Shown here piece after piece: positions 1 through 8,187 of a DNA stretch of 64,000 nucleotides (position 1 is the first letter of the stretch; each line of letters starts with the position of its first letter). A program made the translations under genes and the position numbers. Below the pieces are notes generated by a model. It worked only from the letters and a program-made list of their open reading frames with translations, ran no database searches and was not told the origin of the DNA. The stretch is taken from assembly GCF_037949285.1 (NCBI RefSeq), contig NZ_CP149929.1:1-64000 (forward strand), written 5' to 3'. Source of the stretch: Thioclava sp. GXIMD4216. GTDB lineage: Bacteria > Pseudomonadota > Alphaproteobacteria > Rhodobacterales > Rhodobacteraceae.

Positions 1-249
1 TTGTTCGGGCCGAATGGCGCGCTGACAATCGCATCGGATAAGATCGGGAATGCCCTGTCTGATCTCCGCGATGTGGCATTTGTCTGCGCAACGATGGGCC
101 CGCCGCCAGAACGTGTGTGGAAAGAGGCCACCAACTATTTCCCGCAATTACCACAATATATCATGACCTTCTCGGACGCCGAATTCCAAGCGGCGCGGCG
201 CTCCCCGCGCTGCCCCGCACCCGAGGGTCCGTCAGAGGGGGGGGAATGA
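1..249 (+). CDS. Unrecognised partial reading frame cut by the left window edge
   Basis: An open frame enters from the left edge and stops at 247-249. The 82 visible residues are soluble and of mixed composition (for example an NYFPQLPQYIM stretch), with a proline- and glycine-rich end (CPAPEGPSEGG) that looks like read-through into non-coding sequence. A TTG sits at position 1, but nothing shows it to be the true start. I do not recognise the family. It may be the 3' end of a real gene or a decayed remnant. Direction matches the next gene, but 400 bases separate them, so an operon is not implied. Confidence 0.3.
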   Translation: MFGPNGALTIASDKIGNALSDLRDVAFVCATMGPPPERVWKEATNYFPQLPQYIMTFSDAEFQAARRSPRCPAPEGPSEGGE

Positions 250-372
250 TATCGATGCTGCCGCGGCAAGTGCCGCAGGGCCAGACCTGTCCGGCGAAGC
301 AGGCAATATCGTCCGGACCTGCCCCGAGATTACTCTGGAAATCGGGGGGGGCGACGGCCCCCTGAACAACCG

Positions 373-602
373 CTAAAATGTTCTGGCCATCAGGTCTTCC
401 ACCGCGATCAGGTCTCGTTCAACCCGCCTTTGGTGAAGGGCCGCCATCTCTTGCGCGTTGAACGAAAATGGCGGCCTCGCCAGTGGAAGATCGTCGCGCC
501 TCGCGTCCTTGGCCCGCTGCACCCAAAGGCCATCCTGCTGCATATCCGGACGCAAAAATGCCGATCCGAAGACCAAGCCGCTGCGGGCCACATTCGCGCC
601 AT
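373..602 (-). pseudogene. Possible C-terminal gene fragment, unrecognised
   Basis: Reading leftwards, a frame ends at 373 with a plausible folded C-terminus ([18 protein letters not shown] near the end). It continues upstream into the start of the DUF1445 gene on the other strand, so no complete gene can exist here. I see no start codon with a ribosome binding site. The charged helix-like composition is why it is listed; the family is not recognised. The rest of 250-655 shows nothing identifiable apart from the ribosome binding site of the next gene. Confidence 0.2.
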
Positions 603-655
603 TGCTTAATTCACGCGGTCGTCCGATAGTCCCCCGACCCCAACCGGAGAGCCAG

Positions 656-1462
656 ATGACAGATCTCAGCATCCCGCATATCTTACGGCAAGAAATCCGC
701 GCCCGCCGTTTCCGCGCACCGACCACAGGCGTGGGTGGTGATGCGCTTCAGGCCAATCTGGTGATCCTGCCCGAGGCCGAAGCCAGCGCCTTCCTGCGCT
801 TTGCCCAGGCCAATCCGCAGCCGATCCCGCTGCTGGCCGTCAGCGAACCCGGCGCTGTGGCCCTGCCTTCGCTGGGGCAGGATATCGACCTGCGCTATGA
901 CCTGCCGCGCTATCGTGTGTGGCACGACGGGGTGCTGACCGAGGAGCCCGAAGAGATCGCCGCGCTCTGGCGGCCCGATCTGGTGAGCTTTGCCATCGGC
1001 TGTTCGTTCAGCTTCGAGGCCGCGCTGGCCAAGGCGGGCCTGCCGCTGCGCCATCAGGAGGCGGGGCGCAATGTGCCGATGTATCGCACCACTCTGGCCA
1101 CCCGCCCCTCGGGGGCGTTTCACGGGCCCGTGGTGGTGTCGATGCGCGCGATGCCCGCAGCTGCGGCCATCGAGGCGGTGCAGATCTGCGCCCGTATGCC
1201 GCTGGCGCATGGCGCGCCCGTGCATCTGGGCGATCCGGCCCAGATCGGCATCACAGACCTGATGCAGCCCGATTATGGCGATGCGCCGGTCATCGAACCG
1301 GGCGATATTCCCGTGTTCTGGGCCTGCGGTGTCACCCCGCAAGCGGCTATTCTGGCGGCCAGACCCGCCTTCGCCATCACCCATGCGCCGGGCTATATGC
1401 TGGTCACCGATATCGCCGCCGATCAGGCCGAGCGGCGTCTGCGCGGTGTGCATGGCCTCTAG
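656..1462 (+). CDS. DUF1445/YcsI-family putative hydro-lyase
   Basis: A 268-residue protein of the DUF1445 family (YcsI-like, often named putative hydro-lyase or D-glutamate cyclase-like). Visible family features are the GCSFSFE motif at residues 115-121, the GRNVPMY segment near 140, the GPVVVSMR strand, and a C-terminal half with a FWACGVTPQ segment and a THAPG-x-M-x-VTD ending. Length fits the family, about 260-270. The frame is open much further upstream, but the start at 656 is chosen because GGAGAG lies 5 bases before it and family likeness begins there. The family often neighbours 5-oxoprolinase (LamB/YcsF-type) genes; none is seen here, so the gene looks like an orphan. The chemical role in this organism is not fixed by the sequence. 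Confidence 0.8.
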   Translation: MTDLSIPHILRQEIRARRFRAPTTGVGGDALQANLVILPEAEASAFLRFAQANPQPIPLLAVSEPGAVALPSLGQDIDLRYDLPRYRVWHDGVLTEEPEEIAALWRPDLVSFAIGCSFSFEAALAKAGLPLRHQEAGRNVPMYRTTLATRPSGAFHGPVVVSMRAMPAAAAIEAVQICARMPLAHGAPVHLGDPAQIGITDLMQPDYGDAPVIEPGDIPVFWACGVTPQAAILAARPAFAITHAPGYMLVTDIAADQAERRLRGVHGL

Positions 1463-1716
1463 CTGACCGCCCCCCGACGCAGACCCGTGTCCTGCGTCGC
1501 CGGACACGCCGCGCCGGAACGCCCGCCACGGGCTGAGGGGCGCGGCTTTCTGTCATGGGCTGCGGCCTGTCTGGCGCGGCGTCGGGGCGGTTTTTGCGGT
1601 GCTGCGGGGGTGTCACCCGCCCGCATCGCTGAAAAAATAGATCAAAAATATATCATATTTCCCGCAGCTTATCCGGCACGCCCGCCTTTGCGCCGTGGCA
1701 GTGGCGCAGGAAAGAG

Positions 1717-1785
1717 TTGACTGAAAACCGGATTCGCATAGGCTCGTCTGGAATCGTTTCCACATGTGAGGAACCCGGAAACGAT
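1717..1785 (+). promoter_or_regulatory. Putative promoter and operator of the sugar operon
   Basis: The 338-base gap 1463-1800 precedes the sugar operon. TTGACT at 1717-1722 followed after 16 bases by TAGGCT is a weak sigma-70-type match. An inverted repeat, ATCGTTTCC (1753-1761) and GGAAACGAT (1777-1785), with 15 bases between the arms, lies just before the ribosome binding site GGAGGAG of the aldolase gene. The centre contains the palindrome CACATGTG. LacI-family operators are palindromes of this general kind, so the repeat is a reasonable target for the LacI regulator at 10362-11369. The 15-base spacing is wider than usual, so an mRNA hairpin is an alternative. The rest of the gap has an AT-rich stretch near 1635-1660 and no gene. 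Confidence 0.45.
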
Positions 1786-1800
1786 CTGGAGGAGAAAATC

Positions 1801-2634
1801 ATGAAACAGGCGCGGATGAACCGCCTCTTTGCCCCTTCGGGCAACTGCTTTGACGTGGCCATCGACCACGGGATGTTCAACGAAAAGGGCTTTCTCAACG
1901 GCATCGAGAATATGAAACAGGCCGTCGAGATCGTGGCAAAGGCCGCCCCCGATGCGATCCAGTTGCCCCCCGGCACCGCGCCGATCCTGCAGGCCCGCCC
2001 CGGCAAGGACCGGCCCGCGCTGGTGCTGCGCACCGATATCGCCAATGTCTATGGCACCCCCCTGCCCCGCCTGCTGTTTTCCGAGGTGATCGACAAGCCG
2101 GTGGAGCAGGCGATCCGGCTGGATGCGGCCTGTGTGGTGGTCAACCTGCTGATGCTGCCCGACGAGCCCGAGGTCTATCGCGCCTGTATCGCCAATATCA
2201 ACGCGCTCAAACATGTCTGCGATCAGGCCTCGATGCCGCTGATGGTCGAGCCGCTGGTGATGCAGGACAACACCAATGGCGGTTATATGGTCGATGGCGA
2301 TATCGACAAGATCCTGCCTCTGGTGCGGCAGGCGGTGGAGCTGGGCGCCGATATCATCAAGGCCGACCCCTGCACCAATCCGGCCGAATATCACCGCGTG
2401 ATCGAGATCGCGCAGGATATTCCGGTGCTGGTGCGCGGCGGCGGCAAGGTCTCGGATGAGGAAATCCTCAGCCGCACCAAGGTGTTGATGGAACAGGGCG
2501 CGCGCGGCATCGTCTATGGGCGCAATGTCATCCACCATGCCGATCCGGCGGCGATGACCCGTGCGCTGATGGCGGTCGTGCATGAAAACGCCACCGTGCC
2601 GCAGGCGCTGGCGCTGCTGGGGGCGGGGGCATGA
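1801..2634 (+). CDS. DhnA-type class I (Schiff-base) aldolase
   Basis: A 277-residue protein of the DhnA/LacD aldolase family (COG1830), the group that includes class I fructose-bisphosphate aldolases, LsrF and the sulfo-sugar aldolase YihT. Visible marks are AIDHGMF at 20-26, the LGADIIKADP strand with Lys187 as likely Schiff-base lysine, the phosphate-binding VRGGGK loop at 211-216, and GRNVIHH at 240-246. The frame runs open upstream, but the ATG at 1801 follows a strong GGAGGAG and matches family length. It is the first gene of a nine-gene run and ends 4 bases into the next gene (ATGA). In context it should cleave a phosphorylated ketose made by the isomerase and kinase encoded downstream. 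The exact substrate cannot be read from the sequence. Confidence 0.85.
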   Translation: MKQARMNRLFAPSGNCFDVAIDHGMFNEKGFLNGIENMKQAVEIVAKAAPDAIQLPPGTAPILQARPGKDRPALVLRTDIANVYGTPLPRLLFSEVIDKPVEQAIRLDAACVVVNLLMLPDEPEVYRACIANINALKHVCDQASMPLMVEPLVMQDNTNGGYMVDGDIDKILPLVRQAVELGADIIKADPCTNPAEYHRVIEIAQDIPVLVRGGGKVSDEEILSRTKVLMEQGARGIVYGRNVIHHADPAAMTRALMAVVHENATVPQALALLGAGA

Positions 2635-3782
2635 GAACCATCCGTTTCGGCATTATCGGCTGCGGTCTGATGGGGCGCGAATTCGCCTCTGCCGCCGCCC
2701 GCTGGATGCATCTGACCAAGGCCAGCGCGCGGCCCGAGATCGTCGCGGTCTGCGACACGAACAGCGATCTGATGGGGTGGTATCGCGACAATATCCCGAC
2801 CCTCTCGCAGATCACCACCGACTATACCGAGCTGCTGGCCAATCCCGATGTGGAGGCCGTCTATTGCGCGGTGCCGCATGTGCTGCATGCCGAGATCTAT
2901 CCGGCCATTCTGGCGGCGGGCAAGCATCTGCTGGGCGAGAAACCCTTTGGCATGGATCAGGCGCAGAATGCCACGATCATGGCCGCGCTAAAGGCCCGCC
3001 CCGATCTGCTGGTGCGCTGCTCGTCCGAGATGCCGTTCTATCCGGGGGCGCAGAAGGTCATCGATTTCGTGCGCTCGGGCGCCTGCGGCCGGATCCTCGA
3101 GGTCGAGAGCGCCTTCCTGCACAGCTCCGACATCAACCCCGACAAGGTGATCAACTGGAAGCGCATGGTCGAGGTGAATGGCGAATATGGCTGTATGGGC
3201 GATCTGGGGATGCATGTGTGCCATGTGCCGCTGCGCCTTGGCTGGAAGCCCGCGCGGGTGCAGGCAAGCCTTGTCAAACGTGTGCCCGACCGCCCCGATG
3301 GCCGTGGCGGGCGCGTGCCCTGCCGCACATGGGACAATGCCACCATCACCGGCATGGTCGAGGATGCCGACGGGCAGGGCCGCTTCCCGCTGGTGCTCAA
3401 GACATGGCGCATCGCGCCGGGCGAGTCCAACACATGGTCGCTCAGGGTGCTGGGGATGGAGGGCTCGGCCTGTTTCTCCACCAAGAACCCGCGCCAGTGG
3501 CAGTTCATGCGCTATAGCGCGGGTGGCGGCCAGACATGGCAGGTCGAGGATCTGGGCTTCACGCCGCAATTCCCCACCATCACCGGCGGCATCTTCGAAT
3601 TCGGCTTTACCGATGCGATCCAGCAGATGTGGGCGGCCTTTGTCGAGGAACTGGCCGGCGGCACGGCCTGCGGTTTCGGCTGTGCCACCCCCGAAGAGGC
3701 GGCAGACCATCACGCGCTGCTGACAGCGGCGCTTGCGGCGGGCCTGTCCGGTCAGGCGCAAGACGTGGACTACCCCTCATGA
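2631..3782 (+). CDS. Gfo/Idh/MocA-family NAD(P)-dependent sugar dehydrogenase
   Basis: A 383-residue oxidoreductase. The N-terminal Rossmann motif GIIGCGLMG (residues 7-15) and the family signature EKPFG at 103-107 define it; the lysine of EKP is the usual catalytic residue. A GYMGDLGMH-like segment (GCMGDLGMH near 185-193) carries the active-site Asp and His. The C-terminal half is the mixed sheet domain that forms the sugar pocket. It overlaps the aldolase stop by ATGA and its own stop overlaps the isomerase start by ATGA, so the three are translationally coupled. It may oxidise the entering sugar or a side product; the cytoplasmic location follows from the absence of a signal peptide. The family is promiscuous and the substrate is unknown. 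Confidence 0.85.
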   Translation: MRTIRFGIIGCGLMGREFASAAARWMHLTKASARPEIVAVCDTNSDLMGWYRDNIPTLSQITTDYTELLANPDVEAVYCAVPHVLHAEIYPAILAAGKHLLGEKPFGMDQAQNATIMAALKARPDLLVRCSSEMPFYPGAQKVIDFVRSGACGRILEVESAFLHSSDINPDKVINWKRMVEVNGEYGCMGDLGMHVCHVPLRLGWKPARVQASLVKRVPDRPDGRGGRVPCRTWDNATITGMVEDADGQGRFPLVLKTWRIAPGESNTWSLRVLGMEGSACFSTKNPRQWQFMRYSAGGGQTWQVEDLGFTPQFPTITGGIFEFGFTDAIQQMWAAFVEELAGGTACGFGCATPEEAADHHALLTAALAAGLSGQAQDVDYPS

Positions 3783-4441
3783 AGCGGTCGGAAATCAACA
3801 CCGCATTGCGCAGCGCGGAGGCGATGCTGGCGCATCACCTCTGGGCGCTGCCCGACTGGGCGGGCTGGGATATGGCCGATGTGCTGCGCCACCGCGACCA
3901 CAGCCGCTGGCTGGCCGAGCGGCAGCTTGGCTGGGATGTGACCGATTTCGGCTCGGGGGAATTTGCCGCGCGCGGGCTGACGCTGTTTTGCGTGCGCAAC
4001 GGGCTGGCGCATCTGTCCGGCGAGGAACGCCCCTATGCCGAAAAGCTGCTCTTTGTGGGGGTGGGGCAGGAAACGCCCTTCCATGCCCATAAGCACAAGC
4101 TCGAGGACATCATCGTGCGCGGCGGCGGCACGCTCTGCGTCGCGTTCACCCCCGAGGGCTATCTGGGCACCGGCGCGCCGCCGCAGCAGATCCGCATCGA
4201 CGGCGCCGCCCATCCCGCCTTCGACCGCATCCACCGCCTGCGGGCGGGCCAGAGCATCACCATCCCGCGCGGATTACAGCACCGGTTCTGGGGCGAGGAG
4301 GCCCCCGTTTTCGTGGCCGAGGTCAGCCAGTGCAACGACGATCAGGGCGATAACTTCTTTCTCGGCGGTCAGGGGCGGTTTTCCGAGGTGGAGGAAGACG
4401 AGCCGCCCTATCGCCTGCTGTGGAACGAGGTGCCGCAATGA
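3779..4441 (+). CDS. D-lyxose ketol-isomerase family (cupin) sugar isomerase
   Basis: A 220-residue cupin isomerase of the D-lyxose ketol-isomerase family, close to the usual 225-230 residues. Metal ligands are visible as His102, His104 and Glu109 in FHAHKHKLED, with a fourth His in PRGLQHRFWGE near 166; the known enzymes hold Mn2+ with His-x-His, Glu and a later His. An RLRAGQSITIPRG strand precedes the last ligand. The family converts D-lyxose to D-xylulose and D-mannose to D-fructose. Start and stop overlap both neighbours by ATGA. In the operon it would supply a ketose to the PfkB kinase. Because the family acts on several 2,3-cis sugars, the true substrate may be a different pentose or hexose. 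Confidence 0.8.
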   Translation: MKRSEINTALRSAEAMLAHHLWALPDWAGWDMADVLRHRDHSRWLAERQLGWDVTDFGSGEFAARGLTLFCVRNGLAHLSGEERPYAEKLLFVGVGQETPFHAHKHKLEDIIVRGGGTLCVAFTPEGYLGTGAPPQQIRIDGAAHPAFDRIHRLRAGQSITIPRGLQHRFWGEEAPVFVAEVSQCNDDQGDNFFLGGQGRFSEVEEDEPPYRLLWNEVPQ

Positions 4442-5478
4442 CGGCCCCGACACGGCGCGGCATTGCCTGTATGGGCAACTGGATCCTCGATATCGTCCAT
4501 GACATCGGCCATTGGCCGGAGAAATCCGATCTGGTCGGCATCTCGCGCCAGACCAGCGGGCTGGGGGGCGGTGCGGCCAATGTCTCGGCGGATCTGGCGG
4601 CCCTGGACGGGGGCTATCCCGTCTATCCGATCGGGCTGGTCGGGGACGACAGCTTCGGTGACGAGGTCCATGAGCGGATCGCGCGGACCGGCCTTCGGGC
4701 GCGGCATCTGCGGCATCTGCGGCGGGTGCGGGCGGGCGTGACGGCCCATACCCATGTGATGAACGTGCCCGGTGACAGCCGCACTTTCTTCTATCATGCG
4801 GGCGTCAACAGCGATCTGGCGCAGGACAGCGTGGATCTGGCCGCGCTGGCCGATGCGGGCTGCAAGCTGTTCTATCTGGGCTATCTCAACCTCTTGCCCG
4901 CGCTTGATAAAATCGGTGCAGACGGGCGCAGCGCCGCCTATCACCTGCTGCGCGGGGCACAGGCGGCGGGGATGATGACCTGCGTCGATCTGGTGTCCAG
5001 CGCCGCCCCCGGATACCGCGCGGTGGTGCAGGCCACGCTGCCTGCGATCGATGTGCTGTTTCTCAACGAGGTCGAGGCCGCCCGCGCCACCGGACAGCCG
5101 GTCGCAGGCCCCGCCGACCGCCACGGGCTGGAGGCCGCCGCACGGGCGCTGCTGGCACAGGGGGTGGGCCATGCGGTGATCGTGCACACCCCCGCGCTGG
5201 CGCTCTGGGTCGCGCGGGAGGGCACGACGGTCCATGAGGTGGCCCCCGTGCCGCCCGAGGCCATCCTCAGCCCCGTGGGGGCGGGCGATGCGTTTGCCGC
5301 CGCCGTGCTGCATGCGCTCCACGAAGAAAGACCGGCGCCGGAGGCTCTGGCGCTTGGATGCAAGGTGGCCGCCCTGTCGCTTGGAGGAGCGACGGCCACC
5401 GATGCGATCCCGTCTCTGGCAGAGCTGGGGGACACAGCCCGCAGCCCCTGCCTGCGCGGGCAGGCCCATATCGGTTAG
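4438..5478 (+). CDS. PfkB-family carbohydrate kinase
   Basis: A 346-residue ribokinase-fold kinase. The N-terminal signature GLGGGAANVSADLA begins at residue 41, and the C-terminal PfkB signature has VGAGDAF (280-286), where Asp284 is the expected catalytic base and the glycines form the anion hole. NEVEA near 215 is the usual middle-domain motif. It is ATGA-coupled to the isomerase before it. The likely reaction is ATP-dependent phosphorylation of a ketose at C1, giving the substrate of the DhnA-type aldolase. An 80-base gap with a new ribosome binding site separates it from the transporter genes, so the enzyme and transport halves may be differently translated. Confidence 0.85.
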   Translation: MTAPTRRGIACMGNWILDIVHDIGHWPEKSDLVGISRQTSGLGGGAANVSADLAALDGGYPVYPIGLVGDDSFGDEVHERIARTGLRARHLRHLRRVRAGVTAHTHVMNVPGDSRTFFYHAGVNSDLAQDSVDLAALADAGCKLFYLGYLNLLPALDKIGADGRSAAYHLLRGAQAAGMMTCVDLVSSAAPGYRAVVQATLPAIDVLFLNEVEAARATGQPVAGPADRHGLEAAARALLAQGVGHAVIVHTPALALWVAREGTTVHEVAPVPPEAILSPVGAGDAFAAAVLHALHEERPAPEALALGCKVAALSLGGATATDAIPSLAELGDTARSPCLRGQAHIG

Positions 5479-5558
5479 GCCATAGCGGGGAGACCCGTAT
5501 CGGGGAGGTCCGCATCCGCGTGGCCTTCTGAAACCGGACATAAAGGGAGGAGAAAACA

Positions 5559-6572
5559 ATGGGTTATATTATCAACAGACGGAACGGCCTTGGCATGGCC
5601 ACGGCCTTGGGCCTGCTCGGGCTGCTGGGTGGCCTGCTGGGCGGGCTGCCCGCGCAGGCACAGGACACACCGGCGCCGGACGCGCAGGGCAAGACGGTGA
5701 TCGCCAGCATCGTCTTCATGGGCGACCAGTTCATGACCTCGATGCAATCGGGCATCCGCGATGTGGCCAAGGCGCATGGCGCGGAGGTGCTGGAGCTGAA
5801 TATCGATGGCGATATCACCAAAGAGGCGCAGGCCATCGATACCTATATCTCGCGCGGGGTCGATGCGATCCTGATCGCGCCGGTCTCGGCCACCAATTCG
5901 GCGGCGGCCCTTGCGCGGGCCAAGGCGAAGGGCATCACCATTGTCGCGCTCAATGGCGGGCTGGCCGATCCGGATCTGGCCGATGCGACATTCGCCACCG
6001 AGGACCGCGAGCTGGGCACCCATACCGGCGAGGCCGCCGCCGCCTTCATCAAGGACAGGATGGGCGGCCGTGCCAAGATCGGCATTCTGGCCTTTTCCAG
6101 CCTGCTGCCCGAACAGTCGGCCGCCCGCGTCGGCGGCTTCCGCGACACGGTCACCAAGGGCACCCAGATCGACATCCTCGGCACGCAGGATGCGTGGATG
6201 CCCGAGAAAGCCGTGCAGGTGGCCACCGATATGCTGACCGCCCATCCCGATATCAACCTGCTCTTCGCCGCCAATGAGGGCGGCACCGTGGGCGCGATGC
6301 AGGCGGTGCGCAATGCGGGCCGGATGGGCAAGGTCTATGTCTTCGGCATCGACGGCTCGGAACAGCTGGCGCGGGGCCTGATGGCCAGTGACGATGTGCT
6401 ACAGGCCACCACCGCGCAAAGCGGTCAGGCGATGGGGCGGGCCGGTGCCGAGGCCGCCTTCGCGCTGATGGATGCAACGGGACAGGTGGCCAAAATGAAC
6501 AAGGTGCCGGTGGTGCCGCTGCAACGCGGCCAGAAAGACGCCATCATGCGCTATGTGGCCACCCTGCGTTAA
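5559..6572 (+). CDS. Periplasmic sugar-binding protein of a ribose-type ABC importer
   Basis: A 337-residue solute-binding protein of the type I periplasmic-binding (RbsB-like) family. It has a long hydrophobic signal region (residues 13-30) with a likely cleavage after AQA at 34. The mature part shows the two-lobe pattern: IVFMGDQFM near the start, ISRGVDAILIAPVSA for the first-lobe turn, and the hinge-side segments LLFAANEGGTVGAMQAV and VYVFGIDGSEQ. The start is preceded by GGGAGGAG. It is followed by a strong hairpin and then by the ATPase and permease genes. Ligand specificity cannot be read directly, but the context implies the sugar degraded by the upstream enzymes. Confidence 0.85.
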   Translation: MGYIINRRNGLGMATALGLLGLLGGLLGGLPAQAQDTPAPDAQGKTVIASIVFMGDQFMTSMQSGIRDVAKAHGAEVLELNIDGDITKEAQAIDTYISRGVDAILIAPVSATNSAAALARAKAKGITIVALNGGLADPDLADATFATEDRELGTHTGEAAAAFIKDRMGGRAKIGILAFSSLLPEQSAARVGGFRDTVTKGTQIDILGTQDAWMPEKAVQVATDMLTAHPDINLLFAANEGGTVGAMQAVRNAGRMGKVYVFGIDGSEQLARGLMASDDVLQATTAQSGQAMGRAGAEAAFALMDATGQVAKMNKVPVVPLQRGQKDAIMRYVATLR

Positions 6573-6585
6573 GCCGCCATCTGCC

Positions 6586-6611
6586 TGCCAACCGCCGCGC
6601 GGCGGTTGGCA
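6586..6611 (+). terminator. Intercistronic perfect hairpin between binding-protein and ATPase genes
   Basis: A 26-base perfect palindrome with arms TGCCAACCGCCGC and GCGGCGGTTGGCA starts 13 bases after the binding-protein stop. There is no U-tract after it, so it is unlikely to be a full intrinsic terminator. In binding-protein ABC operons such hairpins protect or partly end the upstream message, which keeps the binding protein in excess over the membrane subunits. That role is inferred from position. Confidence 0.7.
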
Positions 6612-6639
6612 CGTTCCCCTCTGGCTGCAAGGAGAGAGA

Positions 6640-8187
6640 ATGAGCCGCCTCGAATTCACCGATCTCACCAAACATTACGGGCCGATCAAGGCCCTCGAAG
6701 GGTTCACCCATAGCTTCGCCTCCGGTCAGGTCCATGCGCTGATCGGCAAGAACGGCTCGGGCAAGAGCACCCTGATCAAGATGCTCTCGGGGGCGATCCG
6801 GCCCAGCCGCGGGGGCCTTGCCCTTGACGGGGTGCCGATGGCCTTCGACACCCCCGCCGATGCGCTGGCCGCAGGTATTGTCACCGTGTATCAGGAACTG
6901 TCGCTGGTACCGGGGCTGACCGTGGCCGAGAACCTGTTTCTCGGACGTCTGCCCAAGCGCGGGCTGCTGGTGGACTGGGCGCGCCTGTACCGCGAGGCGC
7001 AGGCGCTGCTGGCCGATATCGGCGCACAGGATATCGACCCGCGGGCCGAAGTCGCCAGCCTCTCTGTCGGGCGGCAGCAGATTGTCGAGATCGCCAAGGC
7101 GATGAGCCTGCATCCCAAGGTGCTGCTGCTGGACGAGCCGACCTCGGCGCTGGCGCAGGCCGAGGTGAACCAGCTTTTCGATCTGGTCAAACGGCTGGAG
7201 GCGCGGGGGGTGACCATCCTCTATATCTCGCACAGGCTGTCGGAACTGCCACGGATCGCCAGAACCGTGACCGCCATCCGCGACGGGCATTTCGTGGGCT
7301 CTGTCGCAATGGAAGAGGCCGACCCGCAGACCGTTCTGGACCTGATGTTCGGCGATCTGCCCCCGCTCGAACGCCCGCAGCGCAAGATCGACACCCGCGC
7401 ACCGGCGCTTGAGCTGCGCAACCTGCGGCTGGCCCCCTATCTCAAGGATGTCTCCTTCGATCTGCATCGCGGCGAGGTGCTGGGGATTGCGGGCATGCTC
7501 GGGGCCGGACGCACCGAGCTTTTGCATGCGCTGTTCGGCGCGCGCCCCTTTGACAGTGGCCAGCTGACGGTGAAGGGCAGGCCCTATCCCCGCCCCACCA
7601 TCGCGCAGATGAAGGCGGCGGGCCTTGGCTATGCCTCCGAGGACCGCAAGGCCGCGGGGCTGGTGCAGGAGCTGTCAAGCCATGCCAATCTCTGCCTTGC
7701 CGCGCTGGACCGGATCGCCCCCAGCGGCTGGACGAGCCTGCGCCATGAAGACCCCCATGTCGCCAAGCAGATCAAGCGGTTACAGATCAAGATCGGCGAT
7801 GCGATGCTGCCGGTCTCGGCCCTGTCGGGCGGCAACCAGCAGAAAATCGTGGTGGGCGGCTGGCTGAACAACGCGCCCGATATCCTGCTGTTTGACGAAC
7901 CGGGGCGCGGCGTGGATGTGCAGGCCAAGCACCAGATCTACCAGATCATCTGGGAAATGGCCGAACAGGGCCTGTCCTGCATCGTCGTCTCCACCGAACT
8001 CGAGGATCTCACCGAATGCTGTGACCGGATCCTTGTGCTGCATGGCGGGCGGATCACCGAGGAATTCCACAACCACGGCCTCGACCCCAAGGCGCTTTAC
8101 GCCGCCTGTATGCGCCCCGACCCCGAACAGCCCCCACAGCCCCACCCCAAACGCCTGGCCCCCGAACCGGAAGGAACCCCGCTATGA
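6640..8187 (+). CDS. Sugar ABC importer ATPase with two nucleotide-binding domains (RbsA-like)
   Basis: A 515-residue tandem ATPase. The first domain has Walker A GKNGSGKS at 36-43, the signature-like LSVGRQQIVEIAKAM and Walker B VLLLDEPTSAL. The second has a degenerate Walker A (GMLGAGRT), a good LSGGNQQKIVVGGWL signature and LLFDEPGRGVDV. This asymmetry is typical of RbsA/MglA/XylG proteins. The frame is open upstream, but ATG 6640 follows AAGGAGAG and aligns with the family start. The stop overlaps the permease start by ATGA. It powers import of the operon's sugar on the inner face of the membrane. Confidence 0.9.
   Translation: MSRLEFTDLTKHYGPIKALEGFTHSFASGQVHALIGKNGSGKSTLIKMLSGAIRPSRGGLALDGVPMAFDTPADALAAGIVTVYQELSLVPGLTVAENLFLGRLPKRGLLVDWARLYREAQALLADIGAQDIDPRAEVASLSVGRQQIVEIAKAMSLHPKVLLLDEPTSALAQAEVNQLFDLVKRLEARGVTILYISHRLSELPRIARTVTAIRDGHFVGSVAMEEADPQTVLDLMFGDLPPLERPQRKIDTRAPALELRNLRLAPYLKDVSFDLHRGEVLGIAGMLGAGRTELLHALFGARPFDSGQLTVKGRPYPRPTIAQMKAAGLGYASEDRKAAGLVQELSSHANLCLAALDRIAPSGWTSLRHEDPHVAKQIKRLQIKIGDAMLPVSALSGGNQQKIVVGGWLNNAPDILLFDEPGRGVDVQAKHQIYQIIWEMAEQGLSCIVVSTELEDLTECCDRILVLHGGRITEEFHNHGLDPKALYAACMRPDPEQPPQPHPKRLAPEPEGTPL

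Noticed and set aside
683..1507. Long open frame on the minus strand opposite the DUF1445 gene
   Set aside because: Composition is His/Gly/Arg-rich and typical of the antisense of GC-rich coding DNA; the plus strand has clear family motifs and a ribosome binding site.
1669..2583. 304-codon minus-strand frame opposite the DhnA-type aldolase
   Set aside because: No family likeness; the plus-strand protein has its catalytic lysine and phosphate loop, so this is a shadow.
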